Assembly (NCBI GenBank): GCA_964511645.1
Contig: CAZEGV010000030.1
Location: 1-35,585 of the forward strand
DNA length: 35,585 nucleotides
Direction of reading: 5' to 3'
Source: CAZEGV01 sp964511645
Lineage (GTDB): Bacteria > Bacteroidota > Bacteroidia > Cytophagales > JAAEPT01
Positions within the stretch are counted from its first letter, which is position 1, and every line of letters starts with the position of its first letter. The notes beneath the pieces are model-generated. The model saw only the letters and a program-made list of their open reading frames with translations, had not been told where the DNA came from and did no database searches. The position numbers and the translations under genes are program-made. This document shows positions 1 through 8,979 of this stretch, one piece after another.

Positions 1-44
1 TCAACCTAGCACCAATCACTGGTACAGTAACTATTATTAGGTAA
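1..44 (+). CDS. C-terminal end of a T9SS cargo protein (type-B sorting domain), partial
   Basis: Frame 3 reads NLAPITGTVTIIR and then TAA at 42-44. The ending G-T-V-T-I-I-R is the usual last strand of the gliding-motility-associated (type-B) T9SS C-terminal domain, which sends large adhesins and enzymes across the outer membrane. Only 13 codons are visible, so the cargo domain is unknown. The gene converges on the TrpF-like gene and shares the hairpin at 92-129 as terminator. The call rests on a short but characteristic ending. Confidence 0.55.
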   Translation, partial: NLAPITGTVTIIR

Positions 45-91
45 GGGAAAGAAGCTAGTATGAAAACTAGCTAACCAAAACCTTAAATCAA

Positions 92-129
92 AAATCGACA
101 CCTCAACCATTTGGTTGAGGTGTCGATTT
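92..129. terminator. Bidirectional intrinsic terminator
   Basis: A perfect 18-bp stem (92-109 with 112-129) with a 2-nt centre, A-rich on the left and T-rich on the right. It sits between the convergent T9SS cargo gene (+) and the TrpF-like gene (-), so it can end both transcripts. Confidence 0.85.
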
Positions 130-166
130 GTTTTCAATAGAATGAAGTAGTGGAAGCGAAGAAAAG

Positions 167-745
167 CTAATCAACCTCGATAGCTTCCAGTATATCAGCA
201 AGTTTATCCATGTCCTTGTAGCCAGGGCGTTCTTCTTCTCCACCCTTTATGCCAATGCCTTTTATCCCAGTGGTAATAATGTTAGAGACGTTAGTGTCGT
301 CAAATCCATAAGCTAAAATAATATTTTTTGTAGCGGCTAGTTTTTTGATAGACTCTGTCTCTTGCTTAGACAGCATGTCTGAACCTCCTTCTATATTAAT
401 ATAATCAATATTCTGAAATTCTTCTCTATTTATAGTATCTAAAGTAGTTTTATAAAATTTTGTAAAAGAATCGGGGAGATCATTTAGTAAGCTGATATTG
501 TTACTAGCAACATGCTCAATGTTTAAAGTATTACATATTTCTTCTACACCTTCTTCAGATTCAAAATAAGCGACATATTTTATTCCTTCTATCCATTGAG
601 AGATACCTAGAAAAGTTTCTTTACTAATTGCATCAGGGATTGTTTTATCAAGTATGAATTCGATAAACTCTACGCCCATTGCGGCACAATATCGTGCATC
701 TGTAAGGTGATTGGTACTAATGTATACGCTAGTAGCTAAACTCAT
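167..745 (-). CDS. TrpF-like (phosphoribosylanthranilate isomerase-like) protein, probably not a true isomerase
   Basis: 192 residues, close to the usual TrpF length of about 200. The early segment DARYCAAMGVEFIEFIL (16-32) and the late segment GIKGGEEERPGYKD (164-177) match the TrpF pattern, where the last beta strand and phosphate loop read SGVE..PGxKD. TrpF enzymes begin with K-[IV]-C-G, whose Cys is the general base; here residues 7-10 are VYIS. The strand that normally carries the catalytic Asp (LLD..GGTG) appears as YINIEGGSD (115-123), without that Asp. The fold is therefore likely, but anthranilate-pathway catalysis is doubtful. No other trp gene is nearby. A promoter box lies at 762-769. 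It could instead be an unrelated TIM-barrel protein. Confidence 0.6.
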   Translation of the reverse strand: MSLATSVYISTNHLTDARYCAAMGVEFIEFILDKTIPDAISKETFLGISQWIEGIKYVAYFESEEGVEEICNTLNIEHVASNNISLLNDLPDSFTKFYKTTLDTINREEFQNIDYINIEGGSDMLSKQETESIKKLAATKNIILAYGFDDTNVSNIITTGIKGIGIKGGEEERPGYKDMDKLADILEAIEVD

Positions 746-761
746 TTCGTTCTTTTTTTGT

Positions 762-769
762 CAAAAATA
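762..769 (-). promoter_or_regulatory. Bacteroidota -7 promoter box of the TrpF-like gene
   Basis: Read on the minus strand this is TATTTTTG, a full match to TAnnTTTG, 16 nt upstream of the ATG at 745. TTG triplets at 786-788 or 794-796 (minus strand) could act as the -33 element, although spacing is not ideal. Confidence 0.45.
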
Positions 770-834
770 CACATTTCATACTATTCAATCCTACAAATTA
801 GGGTACAGTCTTATTTTTTTGTAATTTTATACAT

Positions 835-1476
835 ATGAAGTACTTCTTATACATAGGGATTGTTTTGTTTTGTTTATCATGCAAAACAGAAGAGATTTCT
901 CCAGAAGCTGTTTGGCAAGGAAAAGAATACTATCCAATTAGTAAAGCATCAGAGTGGGAATACGAAGTGTTTGAGATTAAATACAAAACACTTGAGATAG
1001 ATACACTTGAATATAAAGTGAAGGAAATTTTAGGAGAATCTTATGATAAAGACGGATCAATCGAATACAATTTATATCGCTATAAGTCAATTGAGGGTTC
1101 TGCTTACGTACTTGATTCTTTGTGGGCAGTACGGGTTTTTAATGACAAAATCATCCGCATAGAAAATAATATATGGAAACAGGTCTTGTCTTTTCCCATT
1201 AGCGGAAGCGTAGAGTGGGACAAAAACGCACATGCTACAAGTAATTGGGACAAAACTTATTACACTCACCTTGGAGAAGATTATCAAGAATATACAAATA
1301 CGGTACGTGTAGCACATGACATCTCTCGCAATGTGATTGACCAAGATGAGAGATATTCAATATACGCACCAAATATAGGACTGGTATATCAGTATTGCAA
1401 TGTTACTTCTCAGCAACCTAATCAACCTAAAGTCGGTTCTTTTGTTACACAGAAATTAATTAGATATGAAAAATAA
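835..1476 (+). CDS. Hypothetical lipoprotein
   Basis: 213 residues. The N-terminus MKYFLYIGIVLFCLSC is a short hydrophobic signal ending in a lipobox with Cys16 as the lipidated residue, so the protein should be anchored in the outer or inner membrane. The rest is hydrophilic and mostly beta-like, with no motif I recognise. Its stop overlaps the start of the secreted subtilase by 11 bp, so the two are cotranscribed and probably translationally coupled. A TAATTTTA sequence (822-829) five bases before the ATG resembles a Bacteroidota -7 box, which would make the transcript nearly leaderless. A role as partner or surface anchor for the protease is inferred from position only. Confidence 0.8.
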   Translation: MKYFLYIGIVLFCLSCKTEEISPEAVWQGKEYYPISKASEWEYEVFEIKYKTLEIDTLEYKVKEILGESYDKDGSIEYNLYRYKSIEGSAYVLDSLWAVRVFNDKIIRIENNIWKQVLSFPISGSVEWDKNAHATSNWDKTYYTHLGEDYQEYTNTVRVAHDISRNVIDQDERYSIYAPNIGLVYQYCNVTSQQPNQPKVGSFVTQKLIRYEK

Positions 1477-2998
1477 TGTTCTATTCGTACTCTTTTTTTT
1501 ATCGGGAATTTTAGGATTCTCCCAAGAAAAAAAATATTTCTTCATTGGATTTACAGATAAAGGAACGGAAACCTATCAACCATTAGAATGCCTATCTGCT
1601 AGAGCTTGGTTAAGGTATCAAAAGAATAACATTTCCTTTACAGCGGAAGACTACCCAGTATCACTCGCCTATACCGATAGCGTAAACGATTATAATGTAA
1701 CTATTTTATATCAAACTAAATGGCTAAACGGACTTATTGTGACGATGTCGGATACTTTGATAGATGATATCCAAGCATACAGCTTTGTGGACACAATCAA
1801 ATACATTGGAAGAAAGGCAGTAAGCTCAAAACCAAATGTGAAAATTTTTTCTAAACCTCAGTCAGCAGCTACCGATGAAATCATAGCACGAAAAAACCTA
1901 TTAGGAATAGATGCCGTACAAACAGCAGGTTACGATGGGTCTGGAGTACTTATAGCTGTAATAGACGACGGATTTATGGGCGTAAACACATTGAATCACT
2001 TTGCTCATCTTGACATTGTAGAAACCTACGATTACGTTGCCAACCAAGTAGATGTCTATCACACCGATGATCACGGTACAAGAGCATTAGGAGGTATCGG
2101 CGGAAAGCTAGACACACTTAGCTTAGGAGGAGCACCTAACGCTTCTTTTGCCTTGTACCTTAGTGAAAATTTTAACGAAGAACAACCTGTCGAAATGTAT
2201 TATTGGGTAGTAGCAGCCGAACGAGCAGATAGTATAGGAGCAAACCTAATCAACACCTCTTTGGGTTATGTGGATTTTGACGCTCCTTTTGGTACTTATT
2301 CCTACCAAGATTATGACGGAGAAACAATACCTATATCTATAGGAGCAAATATAGCCTCCCAAAAAGGTATTGTAGTCGTCATAAGTGCTGGTAACTGGGG
2401 CAATAAACCATGGAAATATGTGGGGTCACCAGCAGATGCAAAAGGTGTGATTGCAGTAGGTGCGGTAGACTTGAATAAAAACAAAGGAAATTTTAGCTCG
2501 ATAGGACCTACGGCAGATGGGAGAATAAAGCCTGATATCTGTGGAGTAGGAGTGGCAACTTATACCATTAACCGAAATGGGGCATTGCAAGCAGGAAACG
2601 GTACCTCTTATGCAGGTCCTCAAGTCACAGGTCTACTTGCACAGTTGATACAATACCACCCTCAATATACCGCTCAGCAGATTAAAGACCTCTTATTACA
2701 ATCCGCTCATCAATACAATCACCCTGACAACTTACTAGGCTACGGTGTGCCAGATATTACAACTGTATTAACAGGAATCGAAGCAAGCATCATTAGCCAA
2801 GAAATCTATTTAGACATTAACTTGAAATTCAACCACAAGGTTCAGCACTGTCAAGTATACACTCTTACAGGTAAAAATATTTTCTCCGCTTCGGATGTAG
2901 GAGAACTCAATCTAGCAAAAGAAGGGGTGTATATAGTTCATTATACGTATAAAGATAAATTTTACACTCAAAAAATAGTGCAACACAAAGTAAAATAA
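1466..2998 (+). CDS. Secreted S8 (subtilisin-family) serine protease with T9SS sorting domain
   Basis: 510 residues. A signal peptide (1-19, ending GFSQ) is followed by a prodomain-like stretch to about 145. The S8 domain (about 145-435) shows the triad: Asp167 in AVIDDGF, His203 in DDHGTRALGG, and Ser381 in GNGTSYAGPQV. Asn310 in ISAGN is the oxyanion-hole residue. The Ser motif is GTSYAGP rather than the common GTSMAAP, which is tolerated in the family. Residues from about 445 to 510 (VYTLTGKNIF, then GVYIVHYTYKDKFYTQKI) look like a type-A T9SS C-terminal domain, so the enzyme is probably delivered to the cell surface or medium. The start overlaps the upstream lipoprotein gene by 11 bp and there is no competing start. 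Confidence 0.9.
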   Translation: MKNNVLFVLFFLSGILGFSQEKKYFFIGFTDKGTETYQPLECLSARAWLRYQKNNISFTAEDYPVSLAYTDSVNDYNVTILYQTKWLNGLIVTMSDTLIDDIQAYSFVDTIKYIGRKAVSSKPNVKIFSKPQSAATDEIIARKNLLGIDAVQTAGYDGSGVLIAVIDDGFMGVNTLNHFAHLDIVETYDYVANQVDVYHTDDHGTRALGGIGGKLDTLSLGGAPNASFALYLSENFNEEQPVEMYYWVVAAERADSIGANLINTSLGYVDFDAPFGTYSYQDYDGETIPISIGANIASQKGIVVVISAGNWGNKPWKYVGSPADAKGVIAVGAVDLNKNKGNFSSIGPTADGRIKPDICGVGVATYTINRNGALQAGNGTSYAGPQVTGLLAQLIQYHPQYTAQQIKDLLLQSAHQYNHPDNLLGYGVPDITTVLTGIEASIISQEIYLDINLKFNHKVQHCQVYTLTGKNIFSASDVGELNLAKEGVYIVHYTYKDKFYTQKIVQHKVK

Positions 2999-3412
2999 CA
3001 CAATGTTTAACTATTATAAGGGCAAATCCTTCGCTATTTCGCTCAGGTCGGGTGTTTTGTTCCCAATCTTTTTTATTTTTATGATTTTGTCATGAGCTTA
3101 CCTACGTCACATTGAACTTGTCGAAATGCCAAAAACTATAAAAATAAAAAAGGATTTCCACGTCACCCCCTTTTGTACAAGCTTCGCTTGTTTCAGTATT
3201 GTCTAGCATTAGATACCCACATTGATAATTATCCTTGATTGTATTTAAAAACTATTTTCACACATTTTTTTAGTTAAACATTTTTTTTCTGACACATTAG
3301 GGTATTGAAATCTTGGGGTTTATAATAATTTTCTTTAAATTGGGGGTTACTATGTCGGTATGACTTAGTATTATATAGTTACAATATATTGTTAAACAAA
3401 ATACAAAAAAAC
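2999..3412. other. Non-coding intergenic block with nested inverted repeats
   Basis: There is no credible gene here. A 12-bp perfect inverted repeat (3002-3013 and 3271-3282) bounds the block. Inside lies a longer imperfect inverted repeat (3065-3088 with 3132-3156: two mismatches and one extra base). Its loop carries ACATTGAACTTGTCGAAATG, a string I recall as a frequent intergenic repeat in Bacteroidota genomes. The inner hairpin could help terminate the protease transcript. The last 130 bp are AT-rich and must hold the promoter of the GH18 gene; TAATTTTC at 3326-3333 is a weak -7 candidate. Confidence 0.6.
3065..3156. repeat. Imperfect 24-bp inverted repeat with 43-nt loop
   Basis: The left arm 3065-3088 (AATCTTTTTTATTTTTATGA, then TTTT) pairs with the right arm 3132-3156 except for two substitutions and one bulged G. 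As RNA this would make a long AU-rich hairpin downstream of the protease gene. Confidence 0.7.
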
Positions 3413-6160
3413 ATGAAAAAATTAACTCTACTCTTATTAGCAGTGATAGGTTCTATCGTTGCGACAAATGCTCAGGCAAGAATCTTCGGATATCTTCCTG
3501 ATTATCGAGATCCCTCAACTATCAACTTTGCAAATGTAACAGATGTTGGTTTCTCTTTCTTAAATCCAACTACCAATGGTAATTTGATTACCTCTGGTGG
3601 ATCAGCGGTATTTGGGTTTAATTCTGCACGATTTACTCAGACTAAAACTTTGGCGTCTCAGAATGGTGTAGGAGTATGGGTAACTATAGGTGGTGCTGAT
3701 GATAATGAGTTGAGAGCTGGTCGTTTGACTTCTGTATGTTCTAACACTATCAAAAGAGCTACTTTTATTAGTGAGCTAGTAGCTTTTGGTGTACAACACT
3801 CGTTATCGGGTATTGTTGTTGACTGGGAGTTTCCTAAAACTAACTCTTCACGTACAGCTCATCAGAACTTAATTATAGATTTAGAAGCAGCAATTGCAGC
3901 ATCAGCTAGACCAAGTATGTTAATTGCAGCAGCAGTAGGTGGTGAAACTTTAGGTGGAATCAATCATACTCAATTTATTAACTCGGCTACTTTTTCACAT
4001 ATTGATGAGTTTCACGTGATGGCGTATGATTTCCCTAATAACAACTCTAATTATAGTTCAGCAAGTCATTCATCACATGTTGATGCAATGAATGCTTTGG
4101 ATGGTTGGGCTGCCAAAGGTATCCCTTCTGACAAATTATTATTGGCAGTTCCTTTATATGGAAGACATTCTAATAATAGAGCAAATGTAATTGAGTATAA
4201 AGCTTTACCAAGTAATAATACAGTATTTACGTCTGACACTTATAATGGCTATCTTTATAATGGTAAAACCACAATAAAACAAAAAATAGTAGGTGCTTTT
4301 GCTAAAGGTGCAAAAGGTATTGTTATTTGGGATTTAGGTCAAGATAAATCAGGACAGTATTCGTTAACAACAGTGATTAAAACTGAGGTAGATATACACT
4401 GCTCATTATCTCAGCCTGCTTTAGGTCCAGATCAAGGGGTTTGTGGTGCGGTTAATATCACGTTGAACTCAGGTTTAGCTACTACTGGTGGTGCTACTGT
4501 AAAGTGGTATAAAGATGGTGCTATAATCTCGGGTGCTTCTGGGTTGACTTATACAGTTACGGCTAAAGGTATCTACAAAATAGAATTAGAAGAAGCAGGT
4601 GGCGGATGTAAAAAAGCAGACGAAATGGAGATTGTAGCTGGTTCAGCACTTTCTGCATCTAGTACTACTGACGGTACTGCTGGGGTTTGTCCTGGTAATG
4701 CAGTAACATTATCTGTAAATAATGCTTCTGGTTCTAACTATCAATGGTATGATGCTGCTGTAGGTGGTGCTCAAGTAGGATCTGCAGGTGCTAGTTTAAC
4801 CGAAAATCCTTCTGCTACTACTACGTACTTTGTAGAAGAACAATCTTCTGCAGTTACAACTACAGGATTTGGACGTACTACCTTAGGTGGTTTGACTGCT
4901 GCACCATGGTTATGGGCACAGAAATTAGGTGAAGTAACACATATGATTCATGTTTCACAAAGTATCACCATTCAAGACTTGGCAGTATATGTAGGTGGGC
5001 ATGGTACGGTTAAGATAATTGTAATGGATAAATTTGGCAACCCAGTAGTAGGTGCTGAATCTAACGAAGTTGCTTTCAATACAGGTGAGAAAACAGATGG
5101 TAACTGGATAGTTACTGCTGTTACGATTCCTTGTAATATTGCATTACAACCAGGTGATTATTTCTTAGTACCAGTAGGTACAGATTCAGGAGATGAGACA
5201 ACTTTTATTCAAAGTTGGGATCAAGTGTCAAAAACTATTGGAGCAAAAATATATTTAGAGCTTTGGACGGATGGTACAAATGATTTAGCAGGAAAACCAA
5301 CAGCTACCGCAACTGTGTTTGGATCAGCTGTTCCTTCATTTATTATTGAAGATGGTGGATCAGAAGTGTTTGCAATGGATGCTGAATGTGATATCGCTTG
5401 GGCTGGATGGACAGGAGAGCAATTACCAGTAGCATACTGGCATTCTGCCTTCAATACTTCTCAATTAGCAGATTGGAGAGCATTACCAGTAGCTAGCCAA
5501 GGGAAATACGGTGAGATATTTAATATCACAATTGTAGCAGGTGCTGCATCATCATGTCCAAGAGCAGAAGCAATAGCTTTAGTGAAGTCATGTGTTCCTT
5601 TGTCTATTGCTATCAATAGTCCTTCTAATGGGACTACTATTGCCTCTAGTGATGGAAATGCAATCACAAGTATGATTGATGTTACTGCACTTGGCAGTGA
5701 CCTTACAGGTGTTTCGTATGAGATTAAAGAGTATGATGAGAATGATAACTTGTTGAATACATATAATCTTACTGGTCAAGCAAGTAATGGTTATGATGTT
5801 TCGTACACTTTTGATAAAAACAGTAAATGGGTGATTACTGTAACAGCGACTGATGGCACTAATAATGAAGTGGCTACAGTTACAATAACTACATCAGCAA
5901 TTGCAGGTAATCAAGAAGCATTTGCGGCTGCTGGCATGAAGCTATTCCCTAATCCAACATCGTCTAATGTAACATTAGATATCAATGGTGTTATTCAAGG
6001 TGAGTATAGTGTAGTAGTAAGTGATGTAAATGGTAGAATTGTTTATACAACTATTGCATCAGGTAATCTTGTATTGGGTAATGACTTAGCTAGTGGTATT
6101 TATACTATAGAGGTTGTATCTAATACAAATGCTTACACAACTCGTTTTGTGAAACAATAA
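3413..6160 (+). CDS. Secreted multidomain GH18-family (chitinase-like) protein with T9SS sorting domain
   Basis: 915 residues from the ATG that gives the signal peptide MKKLTLLLLAVIGSIVATNA; an upstream in-frame TTG is less likely. The GH18 barrel occupies about 20-335: RIFGYLPDYRD at the start, VVDWEFP as the catalytic strand, FHVMAYDF, LLLAVPLYGR, and GIVIWDLGQD as the last strand. GH18 enzymes carry DGxDxDWE; here it is SGIVVDWE (132-139), keeping Asp137 and the acid Glu139 but losing the first two Asp. Two Ig-like/PKD-like modules follow (about 340-480; WYKDG, QWYDAA), then a beta-rich module (about 485-730), another Ig-like module, and a type-A T9SS domain from LFPNPT to the C-terminal TRFVKQ. 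It probably binds or cuts a GlcNAc-containing polymer; activity is uncertain. Confidence 0.85.
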   Translation: MKKLTLLLLAVIGSIVATNAQARIFGYLPDYRDPSTINFANVTDVGFSFLNPTTNGNLITSGGSAVFGFNSARFTQTKTLASQNGVGVWVTIGGADDNELRAGRLTSVCSNTIKRATFISELVAFGVQHSLSGIVVDWEFPKTNSSRTAHQNLIIDLEAAIAASARPSMLIAAAVGGETLGGINHTQFINSATFSHIDEFHVMAYDFPNNNSNYSSASHSSHVDAMNALDGWAAKGIPSDKLLLAVPLYGRHSNNRANVIEYKALPSNNTVFTSDTYNGYLYNGKTTIKQKIVGAFAKGAKGIVIWDLGQDKSGQYSLTTVIKTEVDIHCSLSQPALGPDQGVCGAVNITLNSGLATTGGATVKWYKDGAIISGASGLTYTVTAKGIYKIELEEAGGGCKKADEMEIVAGSALSASSTTDGTAGVCPGNAVTLSVNNASGSNYQWYDAAVGGAQVGSAGASLTENPSATTTYFVEEQSSAVTTTGFGRTTLGGLTAAPWLWAQKLGEVTHMIHVSQSITIQDLAVYVGGHGTVKIIVMDKFGNPVVGAESNEVAFNTGEKTDGNWIVTAVTIPCNIALQPGDYFLVPVGTDSGDETTFIQSWDQVSKTIGAKIYLELWTDGTNDLAGKPTATATVFGSAVPSFIIEDGGSEVFAMDAECDIAWAGWTGEQLPVAYWHSAFNTSQLADWRALPVASQGKYGEIFNITIVAGAASSCPRAEAIALVKSCVPLSIAINSPSNGTTIASSDGNAITSMIDVTALGSDLTGVSYEIKEYDENDNLLNTYNLTGQASNGYDVSYTFDKNSKWVITVTATDGTNNEVATVTITTSAIAGNQEAFAAAGMKLFPNPTSSNVTLDINGVIQGEYSVVVSDVNGRIVYTTIASGNLVLGNDLASGIYTIEVVSNTNAYTTRFVKQ

Positions 6161-6185
6161 TATGTTTTACCACTTAGGTGGTTTA

Positions 6186-6218
6186 AAGCCCCGAACTCTG
6201 CTCGGGGCTTTTTTTTTT
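6186..6218 (+). terminator. Intrinsic terminator of the GH18 gene
   Basis: A 9-bp stem, AAGCCCCGA (6186-6194) with TCGGGGCTT (6202-6210), is followed by a run of T. It begins 25 bp after the GH18 stop codon. Confidence 0.9.
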
Positions 6219-6410
6219 GAATAAGAATAAGAAACTACTGACCTTACAGCGATCTTTCCTCTTTTTTTTCGTTAGACGTAAAGCGTTAAGGGATTCGTCA
6301 ATAGACGGACTCGTATTCGTGGAGATTCTTTTTTGTAAAAAAAAGAAAATATTTTATCACCACAATAGGTGCTATGTACTCTTTTTTTTAGGAGATTGCA
6401 CGATTATTGA

Positions 6411-6418
6411 TATATTTG
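6411..6418 (+). promoter_or_regulatory. -7 promoter box of clpC
   Basis: TATATTTG is a full match to TAnnTTTG and lies only 6 nt before the clpC ATG at 6425. A T-rich stretch near 6382-6389 sits where the -33 element is expected. The transcript would start at or very near the ATG, i.e. be leaderless or almost so. Confidence 0.5.
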
Positions 6419-6424
6419 ATTATT

Positions 6425-8956
6425 ATGAATGATAAATTATTTTCGAATAGAGTAAAAGATGTGATGCATTTTAGCCGTGAAGAAGCTTTTAGGCTTCATC
6501 ATGATTATATAGGAGCAGAGCATTTACTGTTAGGCATCATCCGAGAAGGAGAGGGAACGGCAGTCGAGTTACTACGTAAAATGGGGCTTTTGGATGATAT
6601 AAAAGTAACTATAGAGACAGCTACTAAAAGTACTGCTTTGGCAGAATCTACGGATAAAACCGCTTTGGCACTCACTAAACAAGCAGAACGGATTATTAAA
6701 GTATCGATATTAGAAGCAAGGCATTTTAAAAGTGATGTGATTCGTACAGAACATTTGTTACTGTCTATATTAAGAGACCGTACCAATATAGCTACTCAGA
6801 TTATGGAAAAAAACCAGGCTCGATACGAAGATGTGAAAGAGCTATTAGGTTATCAAGAGGGTTCTTTTTCGGCGGAAGCCTCATTTGAAGGTGGTGAAGC
6901 TGATGAACCAGAACAAAAACCATTGGGCGGAAAAACCCCGCCAGCAAGTAAAGAAAAATCAACCACTCCCGTTTTGGATAATTTTGGAAGGGATCTTACG
7001 GTAATTGCTGAAGAGGGAAGACTTGATCCAATAGTAGGTAGAGATAAGGAAATAGAGCGTGTAGCTCAAATATTAAGTAGAAGAAAGAAAAACAATCCAC
7101 TGTTGATTGGTGAGCCAGGTGTAGGTAAAACTGCTATAGCAGAGGGTCTAGCGTTGCGTATAATTGAGAAAAAAGTATCACGTGTGCTTTTTGGCAAGCG
7201 AGTTATTTCTTTGGATATAGCTTCGCTGGTAGCGGGAACGAAATACAGAGGGCAGTTTGAAGAGAGAATGAAAGCTGTAATGAGTGAGCTAGAGAAGTCT
7301 CGGGATATCATCTTATTTATAGATGAAATTCATACCCTAGTAGGGGCGGGAGGAGCAAATGGTTCTTTGGATGCTTCTAATATGTTTAAGCCTGCTTTGG
7401 CAAGGGGTGAAATACAAGCAATAGGAGCAACTACTCTTGATGAGTATCGCCAATACATCGAAAAAGATGGTGCTTTGGCAAGACGTTTTCAGATGGTGAT
7501 TGTAGATCCTACTACACCAGAAGAAACTGTTGAGATTTTAGAAAACATTAAAGACAAGTACGAAGATCATCATCAAGTAGATTATTCAGCAGAAGCATTG
7601 GAAGCTTGTGTAAAAATGTCAGACAGGTATATCAGCGATAGATTTTTGCCAGATAAGGCAATAGATGTATTGGACGAAGTAGGTGCTAGAGTACATATTA
7701 AGAATATCCATGTACCTAAGAATATTGCTGAGCTAGAGGAACGTGTAGAGCGTATAAAAGAAGAGAAATCACTGGTTGTAAAACAACAAGATTTTGAAGA
7801 AGCGGCAAGGCTTCGGGATACAGAGAAGAAAGTATTGGAGGAACTTGAGTCAGCGAAAAAAACTTGGGAGCAAGACAGTAAAGAAAATAGATACCCAGTA
7901 ACGGAAGAGCATGTAGCAGATGTAGTTGCTATGATGACGGGAATACCTGTACAAAAGGTCGCTGAAAATGATAGTGAGAAATTACTAAAAATGGCAGCAG
8001 ATTTGAAAAGCAGGGTGATTGGGCAGGATGATGCGGTAGAAAAAATAACAAAAGCCATTCAACGAACTAGAGTAGGGTTGAAAGATCCGAAAAAACCAAT
8101 TGGCTCATTTATCTTCTTAGGACCTACTGGAGTTGGGAAAACGCAGTTAGCGAAAGAATTGGCTCAGTTGCTTTTTGATAATGAGGATTCTCTTATCAGA
8201 ATAGACATGAGTGAATATATGGAGAAATTCTCTGTGTCGAGGCTTGTAGGAGCACCTCCAGGATATGTAGGTTATGAAGAAGGAGGTCAGCTGACGGAAA
8301 AAATTCGCCGAAAGCCATACTCGGTGGTACTTCTGGACGAAATAGAAAAAGCACATCCAGATGTGTTTAATATTTTGTTGCAAGTACTAGACAACGGTAT
8401 TTTGACTGATGGCTTAGGACGAAAAGTTGATTTTCGTAATACTATCATCATTATGACGTCTAATATTGGTGTTCGAGATTTAAAAGATTTTGGTGCAGGC
8501 GTTGGGTTTGCTACAAAAGCCAAACAAGATAATATGGATGAGTTTACACGTAACTCTATCCAGAAGGCATTGAGGAAAGCTTTTGCACCAGAATTTTTGA
8601 ATAGGTTGGATGACGTTGTGATTTTTAAAAGCCTTGATAAAGAACATATTCATAGTATTATTGATATTTCTTTGAGTCAAGTATTTGGTCGTATTCAGTC
8701 ATTAGGTTACTCGATTAAGTTAAGCGAAAAGGCAAAAGACTTTTTGGCTGAAAAGGGTTATGATCCAAGTTATGGAGCTCGTCCACTGAACCGTGCTATT
8801 CAAAAGCATTTGGAAGACCCTTTGGCAGAGGAGATCCTAAGTGGTAGGATTAAAGAAGGAGATAAGATTGTTACAGATTTAGATAAAGAGTCAAAAAAAT
8901 TAACCTTTAAGGTGAAGACATCTCGTAAGAAAAAAGAAGAAAATGTGAAGGAATAA
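6425..8956 (+). CDS. clpC: ClpC-type AAA+ unfoldase, ATPase subunit of the Clp protease
   Basis: 843 residues, the usual ClpC length. The Clp_N double repeat covers about 1-150 (FSREEAFRLHHDYIGAEHLL, then VIRTEHLLLSIL). AAA module D1 has Walker A GEPGVGKTA near 229-237 and Walker B LFIDEIHTL. A UVR-type coiled-coil insert lies around 445-485 (QDFEEAARLRDTEKKV), which separates ClpC from ClpB. D2 has Walker A GPTGVGKTQ near 565-573, and the D2-small domain contains GARPLNRAIQ. It would unfold substrates for ClpP in the cytosol, probably with an adaptor. The start is set at MNDKLFSNRV, directly after a promoter box, rather than the in-frame codon 18 nt upstream. It is monocistronic, ended by the hairpin at 8980-9012. 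Confidence 0.95.
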   Translation: MNDKLFSNRVKDVMHFSREEAFRLHHDYIGAEHLLLGIIREGEGTAVELLRKMGLLDDIKVTIETATKSTALAESTDKTALALTKQAERIIKVSILEARHFKSDVIRTEHLLLSILRDRTNIATQIMEKNQARYEDVKELLGYQEGSFSAEASFEGGEADEPEQKPLGGKTPPASKEKSTTPVLDNFGRDLTVIAEEGRLDPIVGRDKEIERVAQILSRRKKNNPLLIGEPGVGKTAIAEGLALRIIEKKVSRVLFGKRVISLDIASLVAGTKYRGQFEERMKAVMSELEKSRDIILFIDEIHTLVGAGGANGSLDASNMFKPALARGEIQAIGATTLDEYRQYIEKDGALARRFQMVIVDPTTPEETVEILENIKDKYEDHHQVDYSAEALEACVKMSDRYISDRFLPDKAIDVLDEVGARVHIKNIHVPKNIAELEERVERIKEEKSLVVKQQDFEEAARLRDTEKKVLEELESAKKTWEQDSKENRYPVTEEHVADVVAMMTGIPVQKVAENDSEKLLKMAADLKSRVIGQDDAVEKITKAIQRTRVGLKDPKKPIGSFIFLGPTGVGKTQLAKELAQLLFDNEDSLIRIDMSEYMEKFSVSRLVGAPPGYVGYEEGGQLTEKIRRKPYSVVLLDEIEKAHPDVFNILLQVLDNGILTDGLGRKVDFRNTIIIMTSNIGVRDLKDFGAGVGFATKAKQDNMDEFTRNSIQKALRKAFAPEFLNRLDDVVIFKSLDKEHIHSIIDISLSQVFGRIQSLGYSIKLSEKAKDFLAEKGYDPSYGARPLNRAIQKHLEDPLAEEILSGRIKEGDKIVTDLDKESKKLTFKVKTSRKKKEENVKE

Positions 8957-8979
8957 GGAAGTCACATCTATTAAACAGT

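Noticed and set aside
1087..1344. 85-codon minus-strand ORF inside the lipoprotein gene
   Set aside because: Shadow frame of a gene with a good signal peptide and operon context.
6217..6432. 71-codon plus-strand ORF between the GH18 terminator and clpC
   Set aside because: Low-complexity Phe/Lys-rich translation, it starts inside the terminator's T tract region, overlaps the clpC promoter and start, and has no recognisable feature.
7582..8058. 158-codon ORF antisense to clpC
   Set aside because: Ser/Phe-rich shadow of the clpC frame; clpC is clearly the real gene.
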